This document shows, piece after piece, positions 22,873 to 37,366 of a stretch of DNA of 64,000 nt. How positions within the stretch are numbered: the first letter of the stretch is position 1; each line of letters starts with the position of its first letter. The stretch is from Proteromonas lacertae (lineage: Eukaryota; Sar; Bigyra; Opalinata; Proteromonadidae). The notes beneath the pieces were generated by a model. The model ran no database searches and had not been told where the DNA came from. It was given only the letters and a program-made list of their open reading frames with translations. The DNA lies in assembly GCA_002245135.1 (NCBI GenBank), contig NGBS01000871.1, positions 248,001 through 312,000 on the forward strand, written 5' to 3'. A program made the position numbers and the translations under genes.

Positions 22873-25800
22873 ATGGAATATACGGTTTATTTAACTATTA
22901 AAGGTAAACAGCCATATCCATTTAAGATAGAACAATCATGTACATGTAATAATTTCATTCAAAATGTTGCAGTATAAAAATTACATTTTACACTATTTTA
23001 GAGACAATTTAACTTATCTCCTCAACATCTATCTTTGAAAAATTGTTCACAAACACCTATTCCAAGTAGTGATATTCCCATCTCATCGTTTATTAAAGAT
23101 AATGAGATTATTTTTGTTTCTTTCCAACAACAACAACTATCTACACAGCCACAATATCAACAGTTGTATAGTCAACCGCAACAACAATTATCACAATCAT
23201 ATTCTTATCAACAACCTCAAACTCAGCCATATCAAACACACAATCATACTGAACCTCAACAATCATCAATCCCTATTTCAAAACAACCTCCATCTACATC
23301 ACCTCAACAACCATATATACAACCAACTCAACAACAACAAAAGGTTAATAAGTATATACAAATTGTACAGAATATGAATCCTGTTTATATTCCTTTCAAT
23401 TATAATGGACAAACTAATTATACAAACCAATATCCTTATATCAATAACCAACAACCTGTAACAGCTTATCAAAATACTTCAAATGTTATACCTCCTCAAT
23501 CAAATTATCAATATCCAAATCCACCTCCTCCTGTTCCTCCTCCATCACCACCATATGATGTAAATCCTCAACAACTTCTTCCAGCATTTGGTGTAAATCC
23601 ACTACTACCACCTCCACCTCCAACATTTGATAATTCAAATCCTCCCCTTCCATCTTCGATAAGCGAAGAACAACAGCATATAGTTGATAATAAACCTGAA
23701 GATAATAATGGTAATATACCAACTGAAAATAAACATATGAAAGGAATGAGAAGAAGAAGAAAAATAAATCCTGATTCAGATTCAGATAGTTCATATCATT
23801 CAGAGGAAAATAGTGAAGGTGATAACAATGAAGAGAATGAAGAAGAAAATGAAATGAATAATATTCTAGAAGAAACTTCAAATGTGAAAGCTGATTATAC
23901 AATTAACGATGTAATTCATTGTCATCCATTTGTGGAATATTCTATTTTGATTCAATATAATGATACTAAAAAAATTGATTGTCTTTCATTAGATAATTTA
24001 TACATTAGGAATGATGATGGAAAAGTATATCCATCATTACCATCAACATTAGTTTGTGGATTAGATTATGTAGTAAAAGATTCTATAATTGGCTTTCTAT
24101 ATAGACAAGATAATAAATATAAAAATTTCACATTACCATTATTAGAAACAAGAAGTGATAATAACATTATTCCTGAAAAGATATATTTCCATCAAATATG
24201 TGAATGTAAAGAAAAATCCTATCGTTTTCCATCATTAAGAAATAAATCTGTTACTTGTCATAGTGATATAATGATTATTCACTCTCCAGATGAATCATTG
24301 GAAGTAATTGATGAAGATACAGGAAAGAAAATAATCTGTGAACCATATAGAGATGTAACAGCTATAAATAAAAGGTCTCAAGCTGTTTTAACTGAAAATG
24401 CATTAAAAAGAATGAAAATCATCGAAGATGGAATAGAAAAGAATACTCCATTATTAGTTGAAGGTAAAACTTCAAGTGCCAAAACATTCACCGTTGAACA
24501 AGTGTGTATGAATGGTCAAATTCCATTAATTCGATATAATTTCAGTCCATCATCAGTAATTGATGAATTGATAGGAAATGTGATAATAAAAACAATAGAT
24601 GGTAAATCAACTCCAATATTCCAATTAGGTCCATTTTCTGAAGCTTTTATTGAAGGAAAAGTGATATTATTGGATGAATTATCATTAGCCAATGCTGAAG
24701 TAGTTCAAGCAATAATAAATGTTTTAGATTCTCATGAATTATATGTTGATTCAATAGGAAGTGGTTATACAAAATATGATATGAATCCTAGTTTCAGAAT
24801 AATAGCAACTCAAAATCCAGCTGGTTCAATATATAAAAGAACCAAAATTGATGAAACAATGATGTCTAGATTCAGATATATTGATTCAAGATTCTTCCCA
24901 GAAATAACAAGAGAAGAATTAAACAAGATATTAGAATCAATTGGAAAAATCTCAAAAAGTAATGTGAATGATATTTTAAATTTTCATCAAAATGCATTAG
25001 CCAATCATCCAGATAGAGTTTATACATTGAGAGATTGTATTAGAGCAAATACTCTAATAACATCAGCTAAATGTTCTTCAAAAATAGCTGCAGAGATTGT
25101 TTATGGTGATATATTACTAACAAGTAAACTGAATTTATCTAAATCACCTGAAATTAGTAAATCTACTTTATTTCCATTGAATGAAACTATTTGGAATAAT
25201 CTTTGTCAATATATTGAAGCAATATTCAAATCAGGTTGTCATATTTTATTGTGTAGTGAGAATGAATTTACAGCTAGAAAGTATGTATTATCATATCTCC
25301 AATCTATTCATGATAATGAAAAACTCAATATTATAAGATGTACAAGTGGAACAACAACTGAGAATTTGGTTGGAATGTTTCAATTAGAAGGAAATAATAA
25401 TAATGAAGAAAATGGAAATGATATTAAAATAGCCCCAAAATGGCATGATTCTCCTTTAGTAAAAAGTATAATCAATGGAGAAACTTGTTTTCTTCAATCC
25501 TTAGATAATATGAAATCTAATTCAATCGAAAGATTGAATTCTTTATTAGAAATAATACCAAATGATGGATGTAAACAGAAAGTGAGATTTGATGAAAGAA
25601 TTGAAGAACCAGAAATTGATATTCATCCAAATTTCAGAATAATTGCAAGTGTTTCAAAAAATGGTTTAATGAAATTCTCTCCTGCTTTGATTAATAGATT
25701 TATATTGGTTAATTTACCAGATGAAAAAATAGAAAATGCATTTGAAGAAAGTGATGAGAATAAAAAAGAGATGATAAATACTTTCTGTGAATCATTCTTC

Positions 25801-28800
25801 AAAGAAGATAGATATATATGTATGAATGAATTAACAAAATATTATGAAACACCCTCAAAATATTTAGAATGTTATGAAGGATTATTTGAAGGAGTTGAAG
25901 AAAGAAGAGAGTTATTAAGTGAAATATTAATATCATTAATCACACACAGATCAATAGCTTTATTTGGACATAAAGAAAGTGGTAAAAGTTATTTAATAGA
26001 ACAACTGTTGAATGGAAGTTATAATCCAATAAAATCTCTAGCATTATATATCTCTCCAGAAACTGAAATTGATCAATTGTTAGGATTCTTCACAAAGGAT
26101 AGAGAATTTCATCGAGGTGTAGTTATATCAGCAATGGAAGAAGGTGTAGTATTGGTGATTGAACATTCTCATTTATTATCAAGTGATATATTACAATTGT
26201 TTGAAACATTTATTGATCCAACCACTAATGAATTTGAATATATGAATAAAACCTTCAAAATACATCCATTATTCAGAGTGATATTCAATTTCACAACATC
26301 TGGTGATAGAAAACCAAATCAATCAATACCTTGTTATTGTCCAAGTTTTGAAATAAAAGAATATACCAATGAAGAAAAGAGTAAGATATTTGACTTACCA
26401 AAAGAAATATTTGAAAATGATTTATTCTCAATGACTCAACTTCATTATTTAATTCCATTAAAATCAATATATAAAGAAAAAGATAAGTTCCCTTATTTGC
26501 TTGGTTTATTTTGTGATGAAAGTAAAATATCATTATTAGATGAGATGTTCGAAGATATAATCAAAGAAGTAACAATAGAAACATTTCTGAAAAGTAAAAT
26601 TCAAATCACAAAAGAAAAGAATCATTATACTCTATCAAAGTATAACATATCAACAACATGTGAATTAAATAAAATATCTGATAATGTTGATAATTGGTAT
26701 TTGGAAAGTCTATTTCGATTATCGTTATTATCATCAAGTGATTGTCAAGCACCAGTTTTATATATCACATGTGAATCATTCCAAATGTCTTTAATGAATG
26801 ATTTATATGAAGATAATGGAAGATTTATCGAATTATCAAGATCTTATGATTCTTCTTATTTGATAGGAAGTACTTTAATTTCCAGTCCATCTGAGTTATT
26901 AACAACAATGAATCAAATAGCAACATCATATAAAAAATACAATAATCATAATCCAAGTGATGCATTTGTTAAATGGAAGAATAATATGGAGGAAATAATG
27001 AAATATAATGAAGAATCTTGCTTATTCTTCAAACCTGGTTTGATAATGACAAGTTTTATAACTGATGAAACATTGATATTAAATCATTTTGATCTTATAA
27101 GTGAATCTGTTTTACCCAGAATAACAGGATTATTGGAATTATACAAAGGAAATATGTTTTATAATAAAAATGATAATAATCAATATGTTTATTCAGTTTA
27201 TGAAGATATAATGAATCAAATAAAAGATATAAGGAGTTTTATTCCACCCAAGATGATAGGAGTAATAAGTGATAGTGATTTTAATAGAATTAATGATAAA
27301 TCTTTATTCTTGCCAATCTATTGTCCAAATCCAACAGAAACAGAATTAATCAAAAGATTTCCATTATGTAAAGATATAATTGGATACCCATTACACTTTT
27401 ACATATTGGAGGATAGAATACAGAAGTATTTTAGTAATCCAATTAATTCAATGTTTTATTTAGATTATATATCAAGAAATCATCAATCAAGATATGAATT
27501 ACTAAGATCTAAGAAAGCCAAATCTGTTTCTCAACCATTACAAAGACTATTGAAATTGGATGATAAGAATTTTGAAGAAGTATCAGCGATTTTGGATGTT
27601 GATAAATTATTGAAAGAAGTATTTAGTGTTAGTTTTATGGATGTGTATGATAAGATTCAAGATTATTTGAATAAGAATATTCAAGAATCATTTTATATAG
27701 TTCCAACCACAGTTCATATGATATTGACATTATTATTAGGAATACAATCGAATTTACCAGTGATATTAGAAGGTGATCCAGGTGTTGGTAAATCAGTAAC
27801 AGCTCAACATGTTTATAATGCTTTGGATATTCCAATATTCAGATTTAATTTATCACCAAATATAACAATTCAAGAATTATTTGGTAGTTTAACAATTGGA
27901 TCTGATCAAAATCAAGAAAGAAAACCAGGTATAATAACAACAGAATTAGAAAATCATAAAGATGATGAAGAAATAGGATTTCTATTTGATGAATTGAATT
28001 TAGCTCCACCTGATGTATTGGATGAGTTTTACACATTTATAAAATGTTGTACTGATAAGAATAAAACAACATTTGATGCTCCTGGATATAGGAGAATAGA
28101 ATTGCCAAAGAAAGTTCATATAATTTGTACTTTAAATCCTGCTTCAATGACAAGTAACAGATCTTCTTTATCAAGTAATTTATTAACAATTAGTTTATAC
28201 CATAATGATATATCATATCAATTATCTGAATTATTGACAATAGGCAAACAAATATTAAAGCAAAGTGAAAATCCAGAAGATGGAGCTGAAGATATAGAAA
28301 AGTTCAATCAAATAATCAATCAATTATTTGAACAATCCTTAAGACTTGGAAAACAAATAGGTATTGGATTTACATTGAGAGAACCAATCAAAGCAATAGA
28401 AGTGTGGAGAAGTTTTGATATAAAAGCTGATATAAAAGCAGCTTTATGGTTGACATTCGGATGTAAATACAATCAGAAGGATATTCAAGAAATTGAGAAA
28501 GTTTTATCAATCAATAAGGAAATGAATATAAAACTGATAGGTAAAGAAGAAAATACATTATTAACAGGTCCTTGGTCAATTCCATTCTCAAAAGAATCTT
28601 GTGGATTTGATTTTAATCAATTCACAACCTCAGAAAAATCCTTAGCTTATAAAATAGCTTTATCATATATATCCAAAAGAGCAGTGATATTATACGGTCC
28701 ATCTCCATCTGGTAAAAGTTATGTATTAAGAAGATTAGCAGAATTATATAATCAGACATTGATAGTTGTTCCATTGAATAGTGAAAGTACAAGTTCTTTA

Positions 28801-31800
28801 TTGATAGGTAGAATGGAATTAGTTTCATCTGGAAAAGAAAAGAAAACTTCATTAGAGTTTAAGAAAGGTCCATTATTAACAGCTATAGAAAAAGGATGTT
28901 GGATAGTAATAGAAGATATAAATCTAGCAAGTGGTGATATTTTGGAAAGATTAAACTCATTATGTGAAGAAAATCCAGAATTGAAAATAACTGAATATAA
29001 TGGTGAAAATGGAGATGAAGAAATAAGATATACAAGAGATAATCCCAAAGCTGAATATAGAATTCATGATAATTTCCGAATTTATTTCTCTTTTTCAACA
29101 ACCAATCTAGCAACAATTCCAGCTCCATTGTTAAGTCGTTGTATAGAGATATATGCTAATCCATTAAACACAGTAGAATCTGCTCAAGAATTGTGTTATA
29201 TAAAAGAGAGAGAAAATGAAGTGAAATGTTTTGGAAAAGAAATTCCAATTAATTTTAGAAATATACTGAGATATTTGAATAATCCAAATGATGAAAGCTA
29301 TGAATTTGAATTTCATATGAGAAGAGAATCAAAATATCCAATATTAGTAAAACCTCCAGAAACTAATACATCGAATATAAGTATATTAATCAAAAGATTG
29401 AAAGATAAGAATGTTGATAAAATTGAAGATTTGATAGAACAAGTAATGAATGATAGTATATTGATGTTTAATAGGAAAGGAAGTAATAGTGAACATTCCC
29501 AAATATACCAAATAATCAATTCTAAGTACACATCATCATTATTGTATTATCCACTTTATCAGATATATTCAACAGTGAATAAGAATTTTGGTAAAAATAC
29601 AACAATAATTGAATGTAATTCAATTCTTCAAAGATGGATTTTATTCAAATATTTCAAAATATCTTCATCAGACAAGATGAAATATATTCACAAATGTCCT
29701 TTGATTGATATAAAAGATAATGAAATATGTAAATTGAAAGAATATTATAAATTAAAAAAAGATTCAGATGAGTTGTTGTTATGTTATATAATAGGTAAAG
29801 ATAAAGTATTATTGAATAATAAAGTTTCTCAATGGAATAGATATCAAAATGTGTTTAGTGATATAATTGAAAAGATAGATGAATTAGGTCCAATAGAAGT
29901 AATAGAGAATATAATAAACAAAACACTTCGATTATTGAATAAATCCTCATATTTATTAAGAAAATCAAAAGGAAATGAAGTTATAACAAATTCTTTATTT
30001 AATGATATTCAAAGAATATATGATGAATTTGATGAAGCAATGAAAGATACAAGTTTAAAACTGAATAGATTCTATGGAATGGATAAATATTTTGAAGAAT
30101 ATTCTACATTTTATACTGATATGAAAGGATCAAAAAATACATCAATGATAAGAGATCATAAAAAGAGAGAAAAAGTAATGAATTATAACAAAATCAAAAG
30201 AGAATTAACAAATATAAAGAGTGGATTTGAAATGGATTTTGAAGAAAAAAACAATATAGAAGGAATAGATGATGATGCTTATGATTTATTAAAAGATATA
30301 AAACAAATAAAAGACACAGGAATAGATTATAATGAAATTGAAGATAAAGAAGCAAGATTGTATTTAGAATGTAGTCATTTCTTATATGCGTTAGAAGTGT
30401 CAAATACAGCATCAGCAATAGTTCAATATTATGAATTATTGAGAGAATTAGAAATATCAAAAGATAAGTTAATTCATGATTTTGATAATTTTAAAGTTAT
30501 GAAAGAATCTTTAGAAATATATGTGACAGCTAGAATCAATTATTATGCTAAAACTGTAGATTTGAATTATTATTATTCCATAATTAAAGAAGCTCCATTT
30601 TATATTCATAGAAAAATAACTCAACAACAATTAGATAGTGCAATAAATACTTTATTAGATAATGAATGGATTAAATCGAAACAAACATTTATCAATGGGA
30701 GAGTTGATTATGATTTATCACATATAACTGATAAATGTAATACAGATTATTATGAAGATAATTTGGATTTACAAGCATTGAGAATTATTAGATATGTAGA
30801 AGAAGAAAATGAAAGAGAATTGGATTTACATAAGATATTATCATTAGAACCATACAATTACACAAGTAAATGTGAACCAGGAACAATAGTATCATCATCT
30901 GATTTAAAATATGAATATCAAATTAGAAATTATAATATGAAAAAAGGACCTTTGTTTTATATCTATGAAGGAATATATAATTCATCATTACCATTTCATG
31001 ATAAATTAGTTTTAATATGTCCATTATTACACAATGAATTATCAGATATTGTGTTAGAAATATTGAGTGAAAAATCATTGAAAGATTTCTTTAAAACAAA
31101 TCCTATTCTAAAATCAATAGATGATATAATTCCAAAAGCAGATGAATATCTTGAAAATGAATATAAAAATAGAATAGAAGGAATAGATCAGAAGATAAAG
31201 AGATTAGAAAAAGAGTATAATGAATTGAAGAATAATAAAAACAAATTAGGAAACTATTGCATTCTCATGGAAGATAAATTAAAAAGAGGTGCTAAAAAAG
31301 TTGTTGAAAGAGAAAATAAAGAATTTGAAAAGAAATATGGATCAATAGAATCAATAGAGAAAGCTAAGAATTATATTTTGACATTATATTATCATGAATC
31401 AATAAATCATATGATTGAAAAATCAAGTCCACATGATTCTGAATTATCAGAAAATGATATTAAAAAATTATTAAATTCAAAACCAGACTCAATTTATTTT
31501 AAAGTTGCTGTTTTTAGATATAAAAAATATTCTAGTTTCAAATTTAAACTTCATTGTGGTGATGATTCAGTATTGGGATTTACAAAACATGAAATAAATA
31601 TTTCTTCTAAAGAAGGAATGTTTAATAAAGTTAAAAATTATTTTGGTTATGGTGATGAAAAGAAAGAATTATATGTTGTTTTGCCATTATCAACTTATGA
31701 TGTGGATGTTGAAATAACAAAACATAAATGTGATGCGGAAATGGAATATAAATATTATCCATTTAATTCAGATAATAAAGATGATTATATCTCTCGTTCT

Positions 31801-34800
31801 TTGATGTTAAATATGATAAAATTCTGTAAAGAAAATAAGATTAGATGTGAAACATCATTGAATAAAACATTAATAGAAAAATATTCATTCTTACTTAAAG
31901 GTGGAAATAAATCTGGAAGTTTAAATAAAGATTATAGATTATATAAATTTGATAATAATTATGGATATAATGGAATTAATCTACATAATTCATATTTTGA
32001 TTCAGATTTAAACATATTTCCTATTAACCAAATGTTCACTTACTTTAAACTTTCAAAATGTATTTCAATACCAAGAAATGCACCAAAAGCAAATAAAACT
32101 GAAATGAGTAGATTAACAGAAGATATATATAAAATATTTATCAAAAAGTCATTTGCTTCTATAAATGATTATTATTCATATATTACAAATACTTCTACAT
32201 ACGTAAAAGGAATAAGGAATGATTTTGGAGATATAATAGAAGAGATAAATAAATCTAAAAAGCAACTAGATGGGATTGTAAAGAAATATTCAATAAAGCT
32301 TCAAGAATTAGAAAATGCAAAGAAAGAAAAAGAGAGTATTGATAGATTAAAACCAATACAATCAAAAGTGTTTATTCCAGAAGGATATGCATATAAAAGA
32401 GATAATTCACAATCAAAGAAAGAAAAAATGAAATTAGCTAACATGATATTTATAACGAATATCAAAGATCATGAATTTATTCTTCCTGAAGATGATTATA
32501 TTGAATTACCTCCATTAGTCAAATCCAGATCTAATCCAATTATAACAATTCCAATAATCAATCCATCTAACATCAATATATCTGTTGAATCAAAGAAATG
32601 TCATGTTAGAATAACACCATCAAGTGAATTAGAAATAATGATTGATAATCCAGAAGTAGGAGAAATAGAAATACCAATAAAAATATCAATTCCAAACAAA
32701 TCTGTAGAAATGAAAGTAAAATTTGAAGTGAAAGAATATGATGGTGTTTTTTTCACAAATTATCAATGTGGAATTGATGAAAGTCATCCAAATAGATTAA
32801 TCTATACATGTGAATATAATGATTCTCTATTTGAATTAACATGGTTTGATGAAAAAGGAAAACATACAAAACAACATAATAGGAAAGATGATATTAAAAT
32901 GGAAGTTGATGATCATTATTCTGTTTATTATGTTTCTTCTTTAAATCAACCATTAGGTTTTAAATTTATTGAGAAAAAAGGAAGATGGAAATTATATAAT
33001 CCTGATAAAGAATCTCCATTAAATGATATTGTTGGTTTACCAAAAGATATAGTTGATGTAGATGAAAAATTAAATCAAATACAACAAAAGAATAGTTTGA
33101 CAGAATATGTTAATGGTTTAAAGAATATATTCTTATCAAAACTATCAAATAATGAAGATGTAAGTGATAAAATTGATCAAATAATTTCCTATTTATATCA
33201 TATTGCCAGTAATAAAGAAGATTATCTGAATAGTATATTCAAATTAGTAAATGATAATCTTCAATACATAAACACTCAAAATCATCCATTAATATGGAAA
33301 CAAAAACGAGAATTAGGAAATGAAGTAAGAAAGAATATAAACAATCCACAAAATGATAGAAAGAAAGCAGTTGCTGAAGTAAAACAGAACGACAATATTA
33401 CATTATTAACAAGAGTTAATAAAGTAGATAATAACAATGGAAAAGGAAAATTAGTGAAATTGAGTAAAAGAGAGTGTGATAAAGATATAAATGTTATAGC
33501 AAGTGCTTTTATAGGTGATATGAATCCTGAAATAGAAGATAAAGTAAATGAAGAAAATGAAAATGATGAAAATGAGAATGAGATGAATGAAGAGGATATA
33601 GAAAGACAGAAAGATAATTTGAGAGATATGAATGTAAGAGATATATTAGAACATTTCAAAGCGATGACATTAGATGAATATTTCAAATCAATAGATGAAA
33701 GAAGAAATGATATAGATGCAACAAAGATAATGAAATTGAATGAAGGAGAGAATAGAATTCCATTAACAGAATTTAAACCAATAAATGAAATTGATACTAA
33801 TATGATGAAAGAATATAGAAAATCATTATCGAAATATGTTTATTATATGACAAATGAAATAAGAAATCTAAATTCAAAGAGAGAAAACCCATTACAACTG
33901 ATTCAAACATTGACAATAATAATTGATACATCATTTACACATAAGAAATACAAAGCCAGATTAAGATCATTAACAGCATGTATATTATTATTGATTTGTA
34001 AAGAGTTGAATATATCAACCCAAATATTAGCATCATTATCTCATGGTCAATGTATATCAATAGCTGAATATAAAGAAGATTTATATATAAAAATGAGTAG
34101 AATATTTGATTTAGAAGGAGTAGAGAAAATGCCTTCAACTCCATTAGATGTATTTTCATATCCTGAAGATACACCAACAAATAATCCAAACCATGATCAT
34201 ATGTATATAATAGTAAGTGATTGTTTTTCAGAACAATTATTAACTTCCAATGATGATGTATGTAATTTCATAAGAAGTAATTTGAAAGTATTATTTTTGA
34301 TGAGAATTAATGGAAATAAAGATCATCCAGATGAATTATTATCACCTGATAATTCTGCAATGATGAAAAAATGTGTTGAATACAATTTTACATCAAATAA
34401 CAATATAATGATTGATAATGAAAGATGTTTTGAAGATATGAAATATTTTGTGAAATTATATCCTTTCTTCTATTCTGAAAGAGTAATAGAATATAATATA
34501 CCAAAAGATATAAAACCCCAATCCAATCCAAATATAAATGATAATTCAAAATCAATAGGAATAGGATTATATGAAGTAAAAGAAAAAGATATATATGCAG
34601 TTTTAATTGATGATAGTAAATATCATGGAAATACAATAAAACTACCAGCTGTTGGTGATAAAGATTTAGATTTCATAAGTCATGGAAATGGTAATGTTGT
34701 ATTACATAAATATTTGACAGAGAATATAAAGAGTAATTTGTTATTTTATCCATTGAATTCTTCTTTAACAATTCCAAACAAACCAACAACATGGATAGCT

Positions 34801-37302
34801 AGTGTATCTGGAACATCAATTCATTTCCAGAATTTCATAAAGTTCATAATAACAGGAATAAGTGATGGAAAATTTTTCAAAAAGAAAACAGGAAATAAGA
34901 TAAGATCTTATAGTTTATCAATAGTGTTAGATGCATCTTCATTCACAATGAGTCCAATCAATATATCTCATACATTAAAGACATTTTATACCTTATTAAG
35001 AGGAATATGTGAAGTGAATGTTCCAGCCATAGATATTTGGATTGCAACTGATCAAATAAACAAAATAGGAACAGGTTTAAACTCAACTGATGCTTGGAGT
35101 CCAATAATAATGAGTTCAATAAATCAAATAGTAGAAACATGTAAAGATCATCCAATTGAAGTGACTTGTTTATGTGAAACATTACAATATTCAATAGCAA
35201 CTTGTACATCCAGACCATATAGTCCAATAGTATTTGTATTAACCAATAATTGTGTCATGAATAAAGAAATGAAGATAAGATTGAAAGAAGTGATAAAATC
35301 AACTGATTGTAATATAATTGGAATGGGAGTTGGATATAATTTATATGTTGATAATATGAAGAATTTATTTCCTCATTATTTATGGAGTTATAATCCTGAT
35401 AATTTAGACAAAGTAATATCTTCAATGAGTAATCCAATCATAAAAGAGAAAGAGAAAGGGGATTGGCAAAAGTGTCCATATCCATTTGAAAATGGTTCAA
35501 TCAACGATTTAACAATGCCAGTTTCAATAATGGATGAAATAATGGTGAAATTTATAAGTGAATTATATTCTGCGTATGAATTTAGAGCTAAGTTCTTTAA
35601 TGTATTAAAAACCAGAGATGGAGATATAAATGCTTTAGAAGAGAATGTGGCAAGTAATGAATATGATTTAGGTAAAGATGGTGCATTTAAAGGATTTAAT
35701 GTATTGATAGTGATATTATATTTATGTCGTGGAATAAGAGATTCAATAACAGGAAATATAATAGATCCAGATATAACTGATGCTATATTACAGAATGGAA
35801 AAGCTGATGAAAAAGGAGTAAATCATAGTCCAGTAAAGAAACTTGAAGAAAAAGGCTTTATGGTGTTAGTAGTTTATGATTATTATACAGCAATTCAAGA
35901 AATAGCTACAAAACAATATAGAAGTGTAATAGTAACATGTAGTGATGGAACTGGAGTATTTCCTAAAGAAGCAGCTAATACAGAATTTGGTTATTTATAT
36001 TCATTTATTGATGTATTAAAACAGTTTTATGAATGTGGAGGAGGTATATTTTGGATGTTAGAAAACTATCCATATACTTATGAAGCAGATATATTCTTTG
36101 AGAGAGTATATGGAATAAAAGAATTATGTAAAGATGTGAATATAGCTGGTGGAAAGACAATGAGTCGAGATGTAAATGCAACAGCAGGTCATTTCTTAAC
36201 AGTTGGACAAGATGCATTCCAATTTAATATAAACAATTTGAAGATTGATACAGGTTTGAAATATATATATGAAGGTAAGACTTTAGCTTGTTTAGATGAA
36301 GAAAAACTTGGAGAAAAAGGTTTTAAGAAGTTTGCATGTGAATCAACAGGTAAAGCTTCAATAATGTTGAAAGAACAAGAAGGAAATAAAGGTAAAATGG
36401 TGATAGATACAGCTTCAACGAAATTATTTTTAGAATTCACAAGTGATGGAACAAGTAGATGGATTAGTAATGCTGTTGTTTGGTTATTGAATATTGATAG
36501 TTATTTCTCATGTAATAGATTTAATGGAAATATTCCAAATACATTACCAATTCAAGTTGATATGAGTAAGATAACAATTGATAATTCTTATGTAAAGAGA
36601 GTATTGACAAAACCAGTAAATTTCTGTTTGACTGTTGTAATGGATTGTACTAGATCAATGAGACCTTATATTGAAAGTACAAAGAATCTTATTATGTCAT
36701 TATTCAATGAATTAAATGAAATAAAAAGAAAAGCTGGTGTTGATGCTTCATCAAAGATATGTGCACAATTCGTTGGATATGGCGATTTCTATGATGATCC
36801 ACCAAAAGGAGATAAATGTATTTACAAACAGTCTGGAGTTATGGAGGATATTCAAAAGTTAATAGAATTTATGAAAGATGTAAAAGATGATGCAGAAAGT
36901 GGTGAAGATGTAATAGAAGATTTGAATGATGGCTTTGATTGTGCTGTTAATAATATAAGATATTTAACAGATAATTATAAACATATGATATTAGTTGCAG
37001 GAGATTTTCCTGGTCATGGTGATGGAAATGGTATTGTTAGTGATTCTTTTCCATCAGAACATCCAATTAAGCATGTTAGTTGGGATAGTTTTTGGAGTGA
37101 CGTATGTGATAGATTTAAAAAAATAGATGCTGATGTTCATTGCTTATGTATTAACAATTGTGGTATTTCAAATACAATGGATAGAATAAGAAAATTCTAT
37201 CCAAAAGTTAAAGATTACCGAACAAATGATGCTTCACAGTTTTCCAAAGTAATGAGAGAAGCAATAGTATCTCAATACAAAGCATATGTAGGAGTTACAT
37301 AG
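22873..37302 (+). CDS. Giant UBL / midasin-like hexa-AAA / triple-vWA / glutamine-amidotransferase-like protein
   Basis: Exons 22873-22971 and 23002-37302 (30-bp intron), 4799 aa. Residues 1-75 are beta-grasp-like (YTVYLTIKGKQPYPF...IKDNEIIFVSF). A Gln/Pro then acidic linker follows to about 290. The AAA array: module 1 (Walker A-like EGKTSSAKT about 518; ILLDELSLA about 587), degenerate module 2 (about 775), module 3 (GHKESGKS about 1021; LVIEHSHLL), degenerate module 4 (about 1280), canonical module 5 (GDPGVGKS about 1622; FLFDELNLA) and module 6 (GPSPSGKS about 1930; IVIEDINLA). A long helical stalk runs from about 2130 to 3600. C-terminal: vWA-like IIDTSFT (about 3667), vWA-like VLDASSFT (about 4005), an amidotransferase-like segment (GGGIFWMLENYP about 4390) and vWA VMDCTRSM (about 4580). 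Midasin has six AAA modules and one MIDAS domain, so this is a relative or analogue, not midasin. Function unknown. Confidence 0.9.
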
Positions 37303-37366
37303 TATTATACAAAATTATTAATACAAACAAACATAAAGTCATTCATTATATTTATATTAATTATTT

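Noticed and set aside
23486-23902. Minus-strand ORF opposite the Gln/Pro linker of the giant gene
   Set aside because: Low-complexity shadow with no signal or domain; the plus strand is clearly coding.
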